This document shows, piece after piece, positions 1 through 8,884 of a DNA stretch of 64,000 nt. The DNA comes from JACRAR01 sp041674465 (GTDB lineage Bacteria > Pseudomonadota > Gammaproteobacteria > Burkholderiales > Rhodocyclaceae). Each line of letters opens with the position of its first letter. Position 1 is the first letter of the stretch. The stretch is taken from NCBI GenBank assembly GCA_041674465.1, contig JBAYVV010000001.1, forward strand, positions 1-64,000, given 5' to 3'. Position numbers and translations under genes: made by a program. Under the pieces are notes generated by a model. It was not told the DNA's origin, made no database searches, and was given only the letters and a program-made list of their open reading frames with translations.

Positions 1-2099
1 ATGCTGTGCGGATCTTTGACAAACCGGTCGGCAAGCGCCGAGACATGGACCAGGCCATCCTGGTGTACGCCGACATCGACAAAGGCGCCGAAGTTGGTGA
101 CGTTGGTCACGACGCCTTCGAGCAGCATGCCGGGTTCAAGATGCTTGAGGTCTTCGACGCCTTCGCGAAATGCGGCCGCCTTGAATTCCGGACGCGGATC
201 GCGACCGGGCTTTTCGAGTTCCTTGATGATGTCCTGGACTGTGGGCAGCCCGAACTTGTCGTCGGTGTATTTTTCCGGCTTGAGGCTGCGCAGGGTTTTG
301 CCATCGCCGATCACTTCGCGGATGCCTTTCCTGATGTCGGCAAGAATGCGCTCGACCAGGGGATAGGATTCCGGGTGCACGGCCGAGGCATCGAGCGGAT
401 TGTCGCTGTGGTTGATGCGCAGGAAACCTGCCGCCAGTTCAAAGGTTTTGTCGCCCAGGCGCGGCACCTGCAACAACTGCCTGCGGCTTTTGAAGGCGCC
501 GTGCTGATCGCGATAGCTGACGATGTTCTCGGCGAGGGTCGGGTTGAGGCCGGAGATGCGCGTCAGCAGCGGCGCCGAGGCAGTATTCACATCCACGCCG
601 ACCGAATTCACGCAGTCTTCGACGACCGCACCCAGTGACTTGGCCAGCTTGCCCTGATTCACATCGTGCTGGTACTGACCGACGCCGATGCTCTTCGGGT
701 CGATCTTGACCAGTTCGGCCAATGGGTCCTGCAGGCGCCGTGCAATGGAGACAGCGCCGCGCAAGGCGACATCGATATCGGGAAATTCCCTCGATGCCAG
801 TTCGGAGGCCGAATACACCGAGGCGCCGGCCTCCGACACCACCACCTTGGCCAGTTTCAGTTCGGGGTGGCGCTTGATCAGGTCGGCAGCAAGCTTGTCG
901 GTTTCACGGCTGGCGGTGCCATTGCCGATGGCAATCAGATCGGCGCCGTGCTTTTGCGCCAGCTGGCGCAGGGTGGCGAGCGCTCCCTCCCAGTCGCGGC
1001 GCGGTTCGTGCGGATAGATGGTGGCGGTGTCGACCAGCTTGCCGGTCTTGTCGACCACGGCGACCTTGACGCCAGTGCGGATGCCCGGATCGAGGCCGAT
1101 GGTGATGCGCGGACCGGCCGGTGCTGCCAGCAGCAGGTCGTGCAGGTTGCGGGCGAAGACGCGAATCGCCTCTTCCTCGGCGCGTTCGCGCAACTGGCTC
1201 ATCAACTCGACTTCAAGGTGCAGGGAGAGCTTGACCATCCAGGCCCAGCGCGCCGATTCAAGCAGCCATTTATCCGCCGGGCGGTTCTGGTCGGCGATGC
1301 CGAAATGGCCGGCCACCATGGCTTCACAGGGAGAAGCGCGCGGCGGATCTTCGAGCTCCGCTTCGGTCTTCAGCGCCAGGCGCAGGATGTCCTCGTTGCG
1401 TCCCCTGAGCATGGCCAGGACGCGGTGCGAAGGTGCGCTCTTGATCGGCTCTCTGAAATCGAACCAGTCGCGGAACTTGGCGCCTTCGTTTTCCTTGCCC
1501 TCTGCCACTCTGGAGACGATCAAGGCATGGTCGGAAAGGAAATGGCGCAACTTGTCGAGCAGCCTGGCATCTTCGGAGAAGCGTTCCATCAGGATCTGAC
1601 GTGCGCCGTCGAGTGCCGCCTTTACATCCGGTACATGTTTTTCGGGTGGCTCGGTCTCGATGTGCACGTACTTCGCAGCTTCCGTTTCCGGGATCAGCGT
1701 CGGGTCAGCGAACAGCGCATCGGCAAGGGGCTCCAGACCCGCCTCACGAGCGATCTGAGCCTTGGTGCGGCGTTTGGGTTTGTAGGGCAAATAAAGATCT
1801 TCGAGATGCTGTTTGGTTTCTGCAGCATCAATCTCGGCTTTCAGTTCGGCGCTCAGCTTGCCCTGCTCCTCGATGGAAGCCAGCACAGCGGTGCGGCGCT
1901 CTTCGAGTTCGCGCAGATAGCTCAGGCGTTCATCCAGTTGGCGCAGCTGGATGTCGTCGAGTTCCCCCGTGACTTCCTTGCGGTAACGCGCTATGAAAGG
2001 CACGGTGGCACCTTCGTCGAGCAATTGCACTGTGGCGATGACCTGGGCAGGCCGGACGCCGAGTTCGGCGGCGATGCGTTGTTCTATGGTTGGCAGCAT
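1..2099 (-). CDS. tex: Transcription accessory protein Tex (partial, C-terminal end outside window)
   Basis: Translating the minus strand from ATG 2099 gives an uninterrupted frame of 699 residues that is still open at base 1. It starts MLPTIEQRIAAELG. A YqgF-like RNase H fold begins near residue 330 (TIGLDPGIRTGVKVAV). A helix-hairpin-helix segment (RISGLNPTLAENIV) lies near residues 515-555. The start of an S1 RNA-binding domain (LEGVVTNVTNFGAFVDVG) begins near residue 655. This is the Tex/YhgF order; the family is about 770 residues, so roughly 75 residues are missing at the window edge. Tex is a cytoplasmic nucleic-acid-binding protein linked to transcription. It lies 28 bases downstream of yaeQ on the same strand, so the two may be cotranscribed. 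No strong ribosome site precedes this ATG. Confidence 0.95.
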   Translation of the reverse strand, partial: MLPTIEQRIAAELGVRPAQVIATVQLLDEGATVPFIARYRKEVTGELDDIQLRQLDERLSYLRELEERRTAVLASIEEQGKLSAELKAEIDAAETKQHLEDLYLPYKPKRRTKAQIAREAGLEPLADALFADPTLIPETEAAKYVHIETEPPEKHVPDVKAALDGARQILMERFSEDARLLDKLRHFLSDHALIVSRVAEGKENEGAKFRDWFDFREPIKSAPSHRVLAMLRGRNEDILRLALKTEAELEDPPRASPCEAMVAGHFGIADQNRPADKWLLESARWAWMVKLSLHLEVELMSQLRERAEEEAIRVFARNLHDLLLAAPAGPRITIGLDPGIRTGVKVAVVDKTGKLVDTATIYPHEPRRDWEGALATLRQLAQKHGADLIAIGNGTASRETDKLAADLIKRHPELKLAKVVVSEAGASVYSASELASREFPDIDVALRGAVSIARRLQDPLAELVKIDPKSIGVGQYQHDVNQGKLAKSLGAVVEDCVNSVGVDVNTASAPLLTRISGLNPTLAENIVSYRDQHGAFKSRRQLLQVPRLGDKTFELAAGFLRINHSDNPLDASAVHPESYPLVERILADIRKGIREVIGDGKTLRSLKPEKYTDDKFGLPTVQDIIKELEKPGRDPRPEFKAAAFREGVEDLKHLEPGMLLEGVVTNVTNFGAFVDVGVHQDGLVHVSALADRFVKDPHS

Positions 2100-2127
2100 G
2101 GGGTGTCGATGCAAGGCGCGGATATGT

Positions 2128-2679
2128 CTATGGCAACAGCGCAGTTTTAACCATGGCCAGCTCCACCTGCACCGAGTTGTCCTGGTCGGTCACCAGAACC
2201 TGTCCTTCCTGGATGTTGCATTGCAGCTGCATATTGCGCTGCGCCAGTTTGGCCAGGCCCTGGCTCGATGTCACCGGCAGGTTGATCACGCTCAGATTCC
2301 CGATTCGATCGAGCTTGCCTGCGGCTTGCGCCCACCACATGTCCGCCACCCGTCCGCCATAGCTATACACATAGACTTGCCTGGCACGGCCGCAGGCTTT
2401 GCGCACCAGTTTTTCGTCGGGCAGGCCCACATCGATCCAGGTCTCGATGGCGCCGGTCAAATCCTTTTGCCACAGATCGGGTTCGTCGTCCGTGCTCAGC
2501 CCCTTGCCAAACGACAGGTCGTCATGGGCATGCAGGGCAAAGGCCAGCAGCCGCACCATCATGCGCTCGTCGGTTTCCGATGGATGGCGGGCGAGGGTGA
2601 GCGCATGATCATGGTAGTAGTTGCGATCCATGTCGGCGATCTGCAGTACGGCTTTGAAGATGGTTGCCTTGAGGGCCAT
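2128..2679 (-). CDS. yaeQ: YaeQ family protein
   Basis: The 183-residue product starts MALKATIFKAVLQIADMD and matches YaeQ in length and pattern (HALTLARHPSETDERMMVRLLAFALHA, then GLPDEKLVRKACGRA). YaeQ has a PD-(D/E)XK nuclease-like fold; its exact role is not settled. The frame stays open upstream to 2988, but that extension overlaps the divergent regulator gene and has no YaeQ-like sequence, so I take ATG 2679. The gene precedes tex on the same strand. Confidence 0.9.
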   Translation of the reverse strand: MALKATIFKAVLQIADMDRNYYHDHALTLARHPSETDERMMVRLLAFALHAHDDLSFGKGLSTDDEPDLWQKDLTGAIETWIDVGLPDEKLVRKACGRARQVYVYSYGGRVADMWWAQAAGKLDRIGNLSVINLPVTSSQGLAKLAQRNMQLQCNIQEGQVLVTDQDNSVQVELAMVKTALLP

Positions 2680-2812
2680 GAGGTGGGCGGGAGAGACTGT
2701 TTTCGTCAAGGGAACGGATGATAGCCCGGAACGCCTCGCTGTACGCAGCCGGTGCAGCAATTGAGGGCATAATCCCGCTGCATTGTCCAACGAACCACAG
2801 AGAGCCCACCCG
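2680..2812. promoter_or_regulatory. Divergent promoter region between yaeQ and the LuxR regulator
   Basis: These 133 bases separate yaeQ (minus) from the MalT-like regulator (plus) and must hold promoters for both. I could not pick out convincing -35/-10 pairs by eye. Confidence 0.4.
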
Positions 2813-5515
2813 ATGCAGTCGCTGCTGCGCGCAAAATTGAATCCGCCCCTGTTCGGCGCGTCCCTGGTCAGACGCCCGCGCCTGGAGCGACTCGATGACT
2901 TTGGGCCTGGCGTCAAGCTGATACTGGTGCAGGCACCCGCCGGGTTCGGCAAGACGGCATTGCTGACGCAATGGCACGCTGCACTCAACCAGGCGGGCGT
3001 GGTGACCGCCTGGTTGACACTCGATCACGATGACAACGATGTGCTGCGCTTTGCCGCCTACATGGGCAATGCCGTCGCCACGATGCAGGCGGGCGGCTCC
3101 GCCCAGGGTTCCCCCGAACGCACTCGCGCAGCGGCTCGGCAAGATGATTACACCGCCAGCGAACTCGTCGAGCAGATCGGCGGACTCACGCAGCCATTCG
3201 TAATTTTTCTGGATGATTTCGAGCGCATTCAAAACCCGGAAATCCATTCCCTGCTGCGCCAGATTCTCGATGTGCTGCCCGCCGGGGCGCGCATTGTTCT
3301 GGGCACCCGCAAGGCGCCGGACATCGGCCTGGCCAGACTGCACGCCCATGGCCAGATGCTGGAATTCGGCGTGGATGCCTTGCGCTTCTCGCTGCTGGAA
3401 ACCGAGGCCTTCCTGCGCAAAGCGCATGGACTCGGTCTCGGCGCCGAGGATCTTTCCCGCCTGCATGCCTGCTCCGAAGGCTGGGTGGCGGGCTTGCAAC
3501 TGTTTGCTCTGGCGTTCAATGCGACGGACGATCCGAAAGCTTTCGTGCACCGCTTCTCGGGCGCCTTTGCCGATGTCGCCGACTACCTGGCGGAACAGGT
3601 GCTGGCGAAGCAGACCGAAGACATGCGCGCCTTCCTGCTCAAGACCAGCATCCTCGGGCGCTTGTCGGGCGCACTGTGCGATGCACTGACCGGGCGGACC
3701 GATGGCGCGCAGATGCTGCAGCAGGTGGAGCAGGCCAATCTCTTCCTGCAGCCGCTGGACGGCGAACGACGCTGGTACCGCTATCACACCCTGTTTTCGG
3801 GATTTCTGCGCGAACGCCTGGAACGCGAGCAGCCAACGGAGGTCACCCAACTGCACCATCGCGCCGCGCTCTGGTATCTCGAGCATGAGGATCCCGTCGA
3901 AGCCGTGCGCCACGCGCTGCTGGGCGGAGACTCGGACATGGCGGCGCGGGTGATGGCGGAATCGGGCCACTTGATGATCACCCGCTTCGGCCAGGTCAGC
4001 GCGGTCATCGACTGGGTCGGCCGCCTGCCCGCCGCTGCGCTCAAGGGCAACGACCGGCTCCAGCTGGCTTACGGCTGGGCGCTGTGTTTCCTGCACCGCT
4101 ACAAAAATGCCGCCGAGGTACTGGACGAGATCGAGCGCCATCGCACGCAATGGGACGCCTCGACTGAAAAGGAGGTGCTCGCCCTGCGCATCGCCATCAA
4201 GCTGTATGCCGACCAGGTGGGCGAAGCGCACCGTCAGGTGGAACAGCAATTCGATGCCATTGCCGCTGGCGGCGATTTCCTCTTCGGGGTGATTGCGAAC
4301 GTGCTGGCCTACTGCCTCAACAGCTCAGGCAAATTCGACACGGCACAGGAGTTGCTGGCGCGTTCGCGCAGCAGCCACAGCCTGGCGGGTTCGGAGTTTG
4401 GCGCAGTCTATGCGGAATGTTTTGAGGGCATCGGCAAGCTCAGCCAGGGCCAGCTGCAGACGGCGATTGCACGTTACCGCGCAGCGCTGACGCGGGCACG
4501 CGACGTGGTTCCGGGATATTCCCTATGCACGGCTTTCGCCGCAGCATTTTTGAGCGAAGCACTGTATGAGAGCGATGCACTGCTCGAGGCGGAACGCCTG
4601 CTCATCTCCCATCTTTCCCATCTGAAGGAATGCGGCGTCATCGATGCGACCGCGATCGGCTACCGGACGCTGGCGCGCATCCTGCATCTGCGTGGCAGCG
4701 AACGAGATGCCCAGGCAGCGCTGGACGAACTCGAGAGCATCGCGCTGGAAAGAGGCGCCGAGAGAATCGTCGCCACCGTCGGGCTGGAGCGAATTCGCCT
4801 GGCGCTGCTGGCCGGCGAGCTGCGCAAGGCACAGGACTTCTGGCAACGCACCCAGTCGCGGCAGATTTGGCAGGCCTACGAGGGATACTGCATGCCGGCC
4901 AACGATCCGGAGACGCCGGCACTTGCGGAGCTGCGGCTGATGATCCACGAGGGGAACACGAAAGCGGCCGTCAGCCGTCTCAAGGCCGAACTCAAGCGCG
5001 CCGAAGTCCGGCGACGTTTCCGACAGGTGCTGCTGGCGCGCATCCTCCTGGCCGCCGCCCTCGATGCCGGCAATGAACGTCGTGCCGCCTTGCGCATCCT
5101 GCGCAGCGCCGTCGCTGCCGCTCAAGAGGAAGGACAGATCAGGCCCTTCCTCGATGAAGGACCGGCGGTCCGCAGTCTGCTTGTTGCCCTGCGCGAGACC
5201 GAGAACGCGCAGGGAAATCCAGGCGATGGGCAGGCCTCGATCGCAGCCTTCCTCGACCGGCTGCTCGGTCCCGAGCCCCAGTCCAAAGCGCAAACAGTCC
5301 CGGCTGCTTCTGCGCCACTCGAAGCGCTGTCGGCGCGGGAGAGAAAAACGCTGCAACTGGTCGCCCAGGGCCTGTCGAATCAGGCTTTGGCCGACCGGCT
5401 CTGCGTTTCTGAAACCACGGTGCGCTTCCATTTACGCAATGCCTTCGCCAAGCTCGGAGCAAAAAACCGCACCCAGGCGGTGGCGCTGGCACGCAGCCAC
5501 GGCGTGCTGGAATAA
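2813..5515 (+). CDS. MalT-type LuxR-family ATP-binding transcriptional regulator
   Basis: The 900-residue protein has the large STAND/MalT-type layout. An N-terminal NTPase carries a P-loop (APAGFGKTA, residues 41-49) and an acidic Walker B-like stretch (IFLDDFE, 131-137). A long helical TPR-like region follows. A C-terminal LuxR helix-turn-helix (LSARERKTLQLVAQGLSNQALA, then VSETTVRFHLRNAFAKLGAKNR) occupies about the last 65 residues. The family integrates ATP and a small inducer to activate transcription. A TTG at 2783 extends the frame by ten codons; ATG 2813 fits family starts (MQSLLRAKLNPP). It is the only transcription factor near the ketone carboxylase operon, so it may regulate it, but a toxin-antitoxin pair lies between. 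The inducer is unknown. Confidence 0.88.
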   Translation: MQSLLRAKLNPPLFGASLVRRPRLERLDDFGPGVKLILVQAPAGFGKTALLTQWHAALNQAGVVTAWLTLDHDDNDVLRFAAYMGNAVATMQAGGSAQGSPERTRAAARQDDYTASELVEQIGGLTQPFVIFLDDFERIQNPEIHSLLRQILDVLPAGARIVLGTRKAPDIGLARLHAHGQMLEFGVDALRFSLLETEAFLRKAHGLGLGAEDLSRLHACSEGWVAGLQLFALAFNATDDPKAFVHRFSGAFADVADYLAEQVLAKQTEDMRAFLLKTSILGRLSGALCDALTGRTDGAQMLQQVEQANLFLQPLDGERRWYRYHTLFSGFLRERLEREQPTEVTQLHHRAALWYLEHEDPVEAVRHALLGGDSDMAARVMAESGHLMITRFGQVSAVIDWVGRLPAAALKGNDRLQLAYGWALCFLHRYKNAAEVLDEIERHRTQWDASTEKEVLALRIAIKLYADQVGEAHRQVEQQFDAIAAGGDFLFGVIANVLAYCLNSSGKFDTAQELLARSRSSHSLAGSEFGAVYAECFEGIGKLSQGQLQTAIARYRAALTRARDVVPGYSLCTAFAAAFLSEALYESDALLEAERLLISHLSHLKECGVIDATAIGYRTLARILHLRGSERDAQAALDELESIALERGAERIVATVGLERIRLALLAGELRKAQDFWQRTQSRQIWQAYEGYCMPANDPETPALAELRLMIHEGNTKAAVSRLKAELKRAEVRRRFRQVLLARILLAAALDAGNERRAALRILRSAVAAAQEEGQIRPFLDEGPAVRSLLVALRETENAQGNPGDGQASIAAFLDRLLGPEPQSKAQTVPAASAPLEALSARERKTLQLVAQGLSNQALADRLCVSETTVRFHLRNAFAKLGAKNRTQAVALARSHGVLE

Positions 5516-5531
5516 CCCTTTTTCAATTCAT

Positions 5532-5612
5532 TATAGTTTTCGCTATACTCACGACGGCACAAAGAGCGAGCACTGACGTAGCAGACGCAAGCCGGTATAG
5601 CCGGTGTGCCGG
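5532..5612 (+). promoter_or_regulatory. Leader region of the toxin-antitoxin pair with an inverted repeat and three GCCGG copies
   Basis: TATAG-TTTTCG-CTATA (5532-5547) is an inverted repeat containing a -10-like TATACT at 5544-5549. Three GCCGG copies start at 5591, 5600 and 5608, spaced 9 and 8 bases. Together they sit 50-130 bases upstream of the antitoxin start. Toxin-antitoxin operons are commonly autorepressed through such repeats; the assignment here is inference. Confidence 0.35.
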
Positions 5613-5664
5613 AAAACTTGAACTGGACCGGTCGCCGCTGAACCAACCAATAGGAGCAAGAGCG

Positions 5665-5865
5665 ATGAGTGCGTCCGAAAGGGTATTAATCGAGAAGATC
5701 AGGCAACTGCCGCCGCAGCGCTTGGCGGAGGTGGAGGATTTTGTCGATTTTCTGCGTACGCGCGGGGATGAACAAAGCCTCACGCAGGCCGCCGGCAAGA
5801 CCAGCGAGGCAAGTTTCGCGGCGGTGTGGAACAACGAGGAAGACGACGCTTACGATAGGATGTGA
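5665..5865 (+). CDS. DUF2281-like antitoxin
   Basis: This 66-residue acidic protein contains KIRQLPPQRLAEVEDFVDFLR near its N-terminus, the helical pattern typical of DUF2281-type antitoxins. The C-terminal half is flexible-looking and acidic (WNNEEDDAYDRM), as expected for a toxin-neutralising tail. AGGAGC lies about 10 bases before ATG 5665. Its stop codon is two bases before the toxin ATG, so the pair is translationally coupled. It should bind and neutralise the downstream toxin and probably repress its own promoter. The family call rests on pattern and context. Confidence 0.75.
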   Translation: MSASERVLIEKIRQLPPQRLAEVEDFVDFLRTRGDEQSLTQAAGKTSEASFAAVWNNEEDDAYDRM

Positions 5866-5867
5866 CG

Positions 5868-6203
5868 ATGGCACATTCCTTCGGCGATATCGTGTTAGTG
5901 CCGTTTCCGTTCGTCGATCAATCGGGAGCAAAGAAACGGCCCGCCGCCATCATTTCTAGCAGCGCTTACAACACCAGCCGGCGAGATCTCGTCATCATGG
6001 CGATCACCAGCCAGGTACGAACGCCGCTCGGTTTCGGCGAAGCGCTTGTCACAGATTGGCAGGCCGCCGGACTCGTCAAACCTTCCGTATTCAAACCAGT
6101 ATTCACGACCATCGAGCAGGGACTTGTACTTCGCACGCTGGGCACGCTCTCCGTTGCCGATCTGCGTACCCTGCGGGAGCTTATCGCGCAGGCTATAGGC
6201 TGA
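5868..6203 (+). CDS. PemK/MazF-family toxin (probable mRNA endoribonuclease)
   Basis: The 111-residue protein starts MAHSFGDIVLVPFPFVDQSG and continues KRPAAIISS, the characteristic beginning of PemK/MazF/CcdB-fold toxins. That family cleaves mRNA at short sequences and arrests growth when its antitoxin decays. A GTG at 5862 overlaps the antitoxin stop and would add two residues; ATG 5868 gives the usual family start. It is the second gene of a two-gene module with the antitoxin, placed between the LuxR regulator and the carboxylase operon. The length is normal and no obvious inactivating lesion is visible. Confidence 0.85.
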   Translation: MAHSFGDIVLVPFPFVDQSGAKKRPAAIISSSAYNTSRRDLVIMAITSQVRTPLGFGEALVTDWQAAGLVKPSVFKPVFTTIEQGLVLRTLGTLSVADLRTLRELIAQAIG

Positions 6204-6514
6204 GGAGTGGGATTTCTCGATCAAAATCAGCAACAACGGAGCGGTCGAATCGCTCGGCTAAACGATAAGACGGTAACATTGATTGTGATCAGCAGCGAGT
6301 GCCTCAAAGCCTTCGGTCAGTTCTGAGAACAGCTTTCTGTTGCACCTCTTGTCTCAATCTCTTTATCCAATAACGATTTCAGTATCTTCTTCCTTGTAAC
6401 CTGTCAGATCCGACAAGTGCCCTGATCGAATAACTGTCGGATCGGACGGTTTCCTCGGCGCTGTAATGGCGCAAGCTTTCTCGGCTGTCTCATATCACCA
6501 AAAATGAGGACCGT
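6204..6514 (+). promoter_or_regulatory. Upstream region of the ketone carboxylase operon
   Basis: This 311-base gap has no credible ORF. Its useful content is two palindromic sites near its end (6402-6415 and 6435-6448). TGAGGA at 6505-6510 is the ribosome site for the first operon gene. I looked for a sigma-54 -24/-12 element and did not find one. Confidence 0.6.
6402..6448. promoter_or_regulatory. Paired palindromic operator candidates
   Basis: TGTCAGATCCGACA (6402-6415) and TGTCGGATCGGACG (6435-6448) are two copies of an imperfect palindrome of form TGTCnGATCnGACA. Their centres are 33 bases apart, about three helical turns, so both face the same side of the DNA. They lie 67-113 bases upstream of the first operon gene. 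This arrangement is typical of cooperative dimer binding. Which protein binds is unknown. Confidence 0.55.
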
Positions 6515-8431
6515 ATGGGAAAACTCATCACCATCGACAATGGCGGCACCCTGACGGACATCTGCGTCATCGAGGGCGCAAACGTCTGGCGCACCAAGAC
6601 ACTGACCACGCCTTACGACCTGTCCAAGTGTTTCTTCGAAGGACTGCGGCAGGCCGCGATCGACGTCCTGGGCAAGGACGACCTGACCGCACTGCTGCGC
6701 GACACGGAATCGATCCGCTATTCGACCACCCAGGGCACCAATGCCCTCGTCGAAAGAAAGGGGCCGCGACTGGGGTTGATGGTCAGCGCCGGTGATTCTG
6801 CGGACGGGTTTAAAGGGGAGTTGTTTGAAGCGCTGGTCGGTGATCGGGTCGTCACCATCCATGATGATGCTGACGAAGCCGCCTTCAGCCAGCACGTCGT
6901 GACGGGAATCAATGCGCTCTGCGATGCCGGCGCCAGCCGTATCGTGGTGAGCATCGCCGGAAAAGGCAGCACGGCGCTGGAGGAACGCATCCGCAACATT
7001 ATCCTGGCCACCTATCCGGCCCATCTCCTCGGCGCAGTGCCGGTGCTGTTCGCCAGCGAAATCGTGGTCGACGACGATTACCCACGCCGCACCTGGACGG
7101 CCATGTTCAACGCCTTCCTGCATCCGGCCATGGAAGGCTTTCTGTATCACTCCGAGCATCGCCTGCGGGAACACAAGATACGCGCGCCCTTCCTGATTTT
7201 CCGCAACGATGGCGGCTCCGCCCGCGTGGCCAAGACCACGGCGATCAAGACCTATGGCTCGGGACCGCGCGCCGGGCTGGAAGCCGTCAAGGCACTGGCG
7301 CGCCACAACGGCTTCACCCACGCAGTCGCCCTGGATATCGGCGGCACCACCACCGACCTGGGGGAAGTGCGCGACGGACAGATCCAGCAGCGTTATTGCG
7401 GCGAAGTGGAAGGTTTCCCCATTTCGTTTCCCTTCTGCGACATCAAGAGCATCGGGGTGGGCGGCAGTTCCATCATTCGTGCAGTCGATGGTCAGATCCA
7501 GGTCGGACCCGAAAGCGTGGGCAGCGAACCGGGACCGGCCTGCTTCGGGCTGGGCGGACAGGAAGCAACGATCACCGACATCGCCGTGCTGCTGGGATTG
7601 CTGAACCCGCAGACTTTTTTTGGCGGCCGGCTGACGCTGGATACGCAACGTGCACGTGCGGTGGTGCAGGAAAAAATTGCGGCGCCGCTCGGAGTGGAAC
7701 TGGAAACCGCCCTGGCACGCGCCAGTGCGGCGTGGATCAGCGCTGTGGCCGAAGGTATCGACAAGATCGTGCAGGTGCAAGCGGATACCACCCTCGTCGC
7801 CTTCGGCGGCTGCGGCCCGCTTTTCGCCACCGCAATCGCGGAACGTGCCGGCGTCAGCAAGGTGCTGGTGCCGCGGCTCGCAGCGGTGTTCAGTGCGTTC
7901 GGCATCGCCTTCTCGGACCTCACGCAGGAATACCAGGCGCTTGTGTCCGATGTTTCCGTCAAGACGCTGACGGGCGCTTTGCAGGCGCTCAAGGAACGGG
8001 GACGCCGCGACATGGCGGCCGAGAACATCCAACTCGCCGATTGCCAGATCGAGACGGTACTGGTGAGAACCCGCAACGGCAGCGAAGAAATTCTGCCCTT
8101 GGGGGATAACCTGGAGATCGCGGATGCCGCGTGGCAGTCCTGCGCCAATGCGGTCATCCACCTCAAGGTTGCCAAGCGCATCGCGCATGCGAGCTTCCCG
8201 AACGCCGCGGATTGCAAGGCGTCGGACATGCTGCCCGCTGGCACGCGGCGCATCCTCGATGGCGACTGGTGCGAACTGCCCTGCTACTCGGTGGAGGCGC
8301 AGCACCCAGGTGCATCGGCTGCGGGGCCGGCGGTCCTCGAAGAATCTTTCTGGACAGCGCTGGTCGCACCGGGCTGGCGCATCCAATTCAATGCCAGCGG
8401 CGACGTGCTGCTGACCCACGATACCCAATAA
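6515..8431 (+). CDS. Hydantoinase-A-like ATPase subunit of a ketone carboxylase (acetophenone carboxylase-like)
   Basis: The 638-residue protein (about 70 kDa) is a HyuA/acetone-carboxylase-type subunit with an actin-like ATP-binding fold. One phosphate loop is IDNGGTLTD (7-15) and a second is ALDIGGTTTDLGEV (about 272-285). IRYSTTQGTNALVERKGP and SEPGPACFG are further family signatures. In acetophenone and acetone carboxylases such subunits use ATP to activate bicarbonate and/or the ketone. The gene opens a tightly spaced operon with a small zinc protein, a second HyuA-like subunit and a HyuB-like subunit, which matches acetophenone carboxylase better than a simple hydantoinase. The first P-loop has N where family members often have V or I. 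The substrate is not determinable from sequence. Confidence 0.85.
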   Translation: MGKLITIDNGGTLTDICVIEGANVWRTKTLTTPYDLSKCFFEGLRQAAIDVLGKDDLTALLRDTESIRYSTTQGTNALVERKGPRLGLMVSAGDSADGFKGELFEALVGDRVVTIHDDADEAAFSQHVVTGINALCDAGASRIVVSIAGKGSTALEERIRNIILATYPAHLLGAVPVLFASEIVVDDDYPRRTWTAMFNAFLHPAMEGFLYHSEHRLREHKIRAPFLIFRNDGGSARVAKTTAIKTYGSGPRAGLEAVKALARHNGFTHAVALDIGGTTTDLGEVRDGQIQQRYCGEVEGFPISFPFCDIKSIGVGGSSIIRAVDGQIQVGPESVGSEPGPACFGLGGQEATITDIAVLLGLLNPQTFFGGRLTLDTQRARAVVQEKIAAPLGVELETALARASAAWISAVAEGIDKIVQVQADTTLVAFGGCGPLFATAIAERAGVSKVLVPRLAAVFSAFGIAFSDLTQEYQALVSDVSVKTLTGALQALKERGRRDMAAENIQLADCQIETVLVRTRNGSEEILPLGDNLEIADAAWQSCANAVIHLKVAKRIAHASFPNAADCKASDMLPAGTRRILDGDWCELPCYSVEAQHPGASAAGPAVLEESFWTALVAPGWRIQFNASGDVLLTHDTQ

Positions 8432-8455
8432 CAAACGGCACAGGAGAAAGCGATC

Positions 8456-8884
8456 ATGGATGTCACCGTTACCGAATACCTGGCCGTGGATCTGGACAGC
8501 GAGCGCTGGAAATGCCGCGCCTGCGGCCACCTGCTGGGCTCCGCCCGCGCAGACTACAAGCACGGCTTGCTGGTCCATGCCCGGAATCCGGCCGAGATCC
8601 ACAAGCCCATGCTGGACCCAAAGAAATACGCCTACACCTACAGCCCCGATCCGAACTGGTGCGCCATGCTCGAGTTTTACTGCCCGCATTGCGGGGCGAT
8701 GATGGAAGTCGAATACACCGTGCCCGGCCATCCGCCGATCTGCGACATTGAACTCGATCTCGACGACCTGAAACGCAAGTGGCTCAAATGGCAGGCCGAG
8801 GGCAAGGACATCGCACCGGTGCTGCCAAAAGACACGATGCCCGCCGCCTGCGGTCACAACCACGGTTCGCGGGGCAAGGCATGA
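8456..8884 (+). CDS. Small zinc-binding ketone carboxylase subunit (ApcB / acetone carboxylase gamma-like)
   Basis: The 142-residue protein (about 16 kDa) has two CxxC pairs, C20/C23 (CRAC) and C76/C79 (CPHC), consistent with one structural zinc. Its size and position match the roughly 15 kDa subunit of acetophenone carboxylase and the gamma subunit of acetone carboxylase. CAGGAGAAAG precedes ATG 8456. The stop overlaps the next start (ATGA at 8881-8884), so the two subunits are translationally coupled. The C-terminal tail is His/Cys-bearing (ACGHNHGS). Its presence is the main reason to call this operon a ketone carboxylase rather than a hydantoinase or oxoprolinase. Confidence 0.8.
   Translation: MDVTVTEYLAVDLDSERWKCRACGHLLGSARADYKHGLLVHARNPAEIHKPMLDPKKYAYTYSPDPNWCAMLEFYCPHCGAMMEVEYTVPGHPPICDIELDLDDLKRKWLKWQAEGKDIAPVLPKDTMPAACGHNHGSRGKA

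Noticed and set aside
666..2150. Plus-strand 494-residue open frame
   Set aside because: It is the shadow of tex on the opposite strand; tex has recognisable domains and this frame has none.
6460..6514. Possible sigma-54 promoter (GG...GC) before the carboxylase operon
   Set aside because: TGGCGCAAGCTTTC has GG but no GC at the right spacing, and no sigma-54 activator gene is adjacent.
6404..8863. Minus-strand 819-residue open frame
   Set aside because: It lies opposite the first carboxylase subunit and small zinc subunit; composition is Arg/His/Gly-rich with no domain, typical of antisense shadow in GC-rich DNA.
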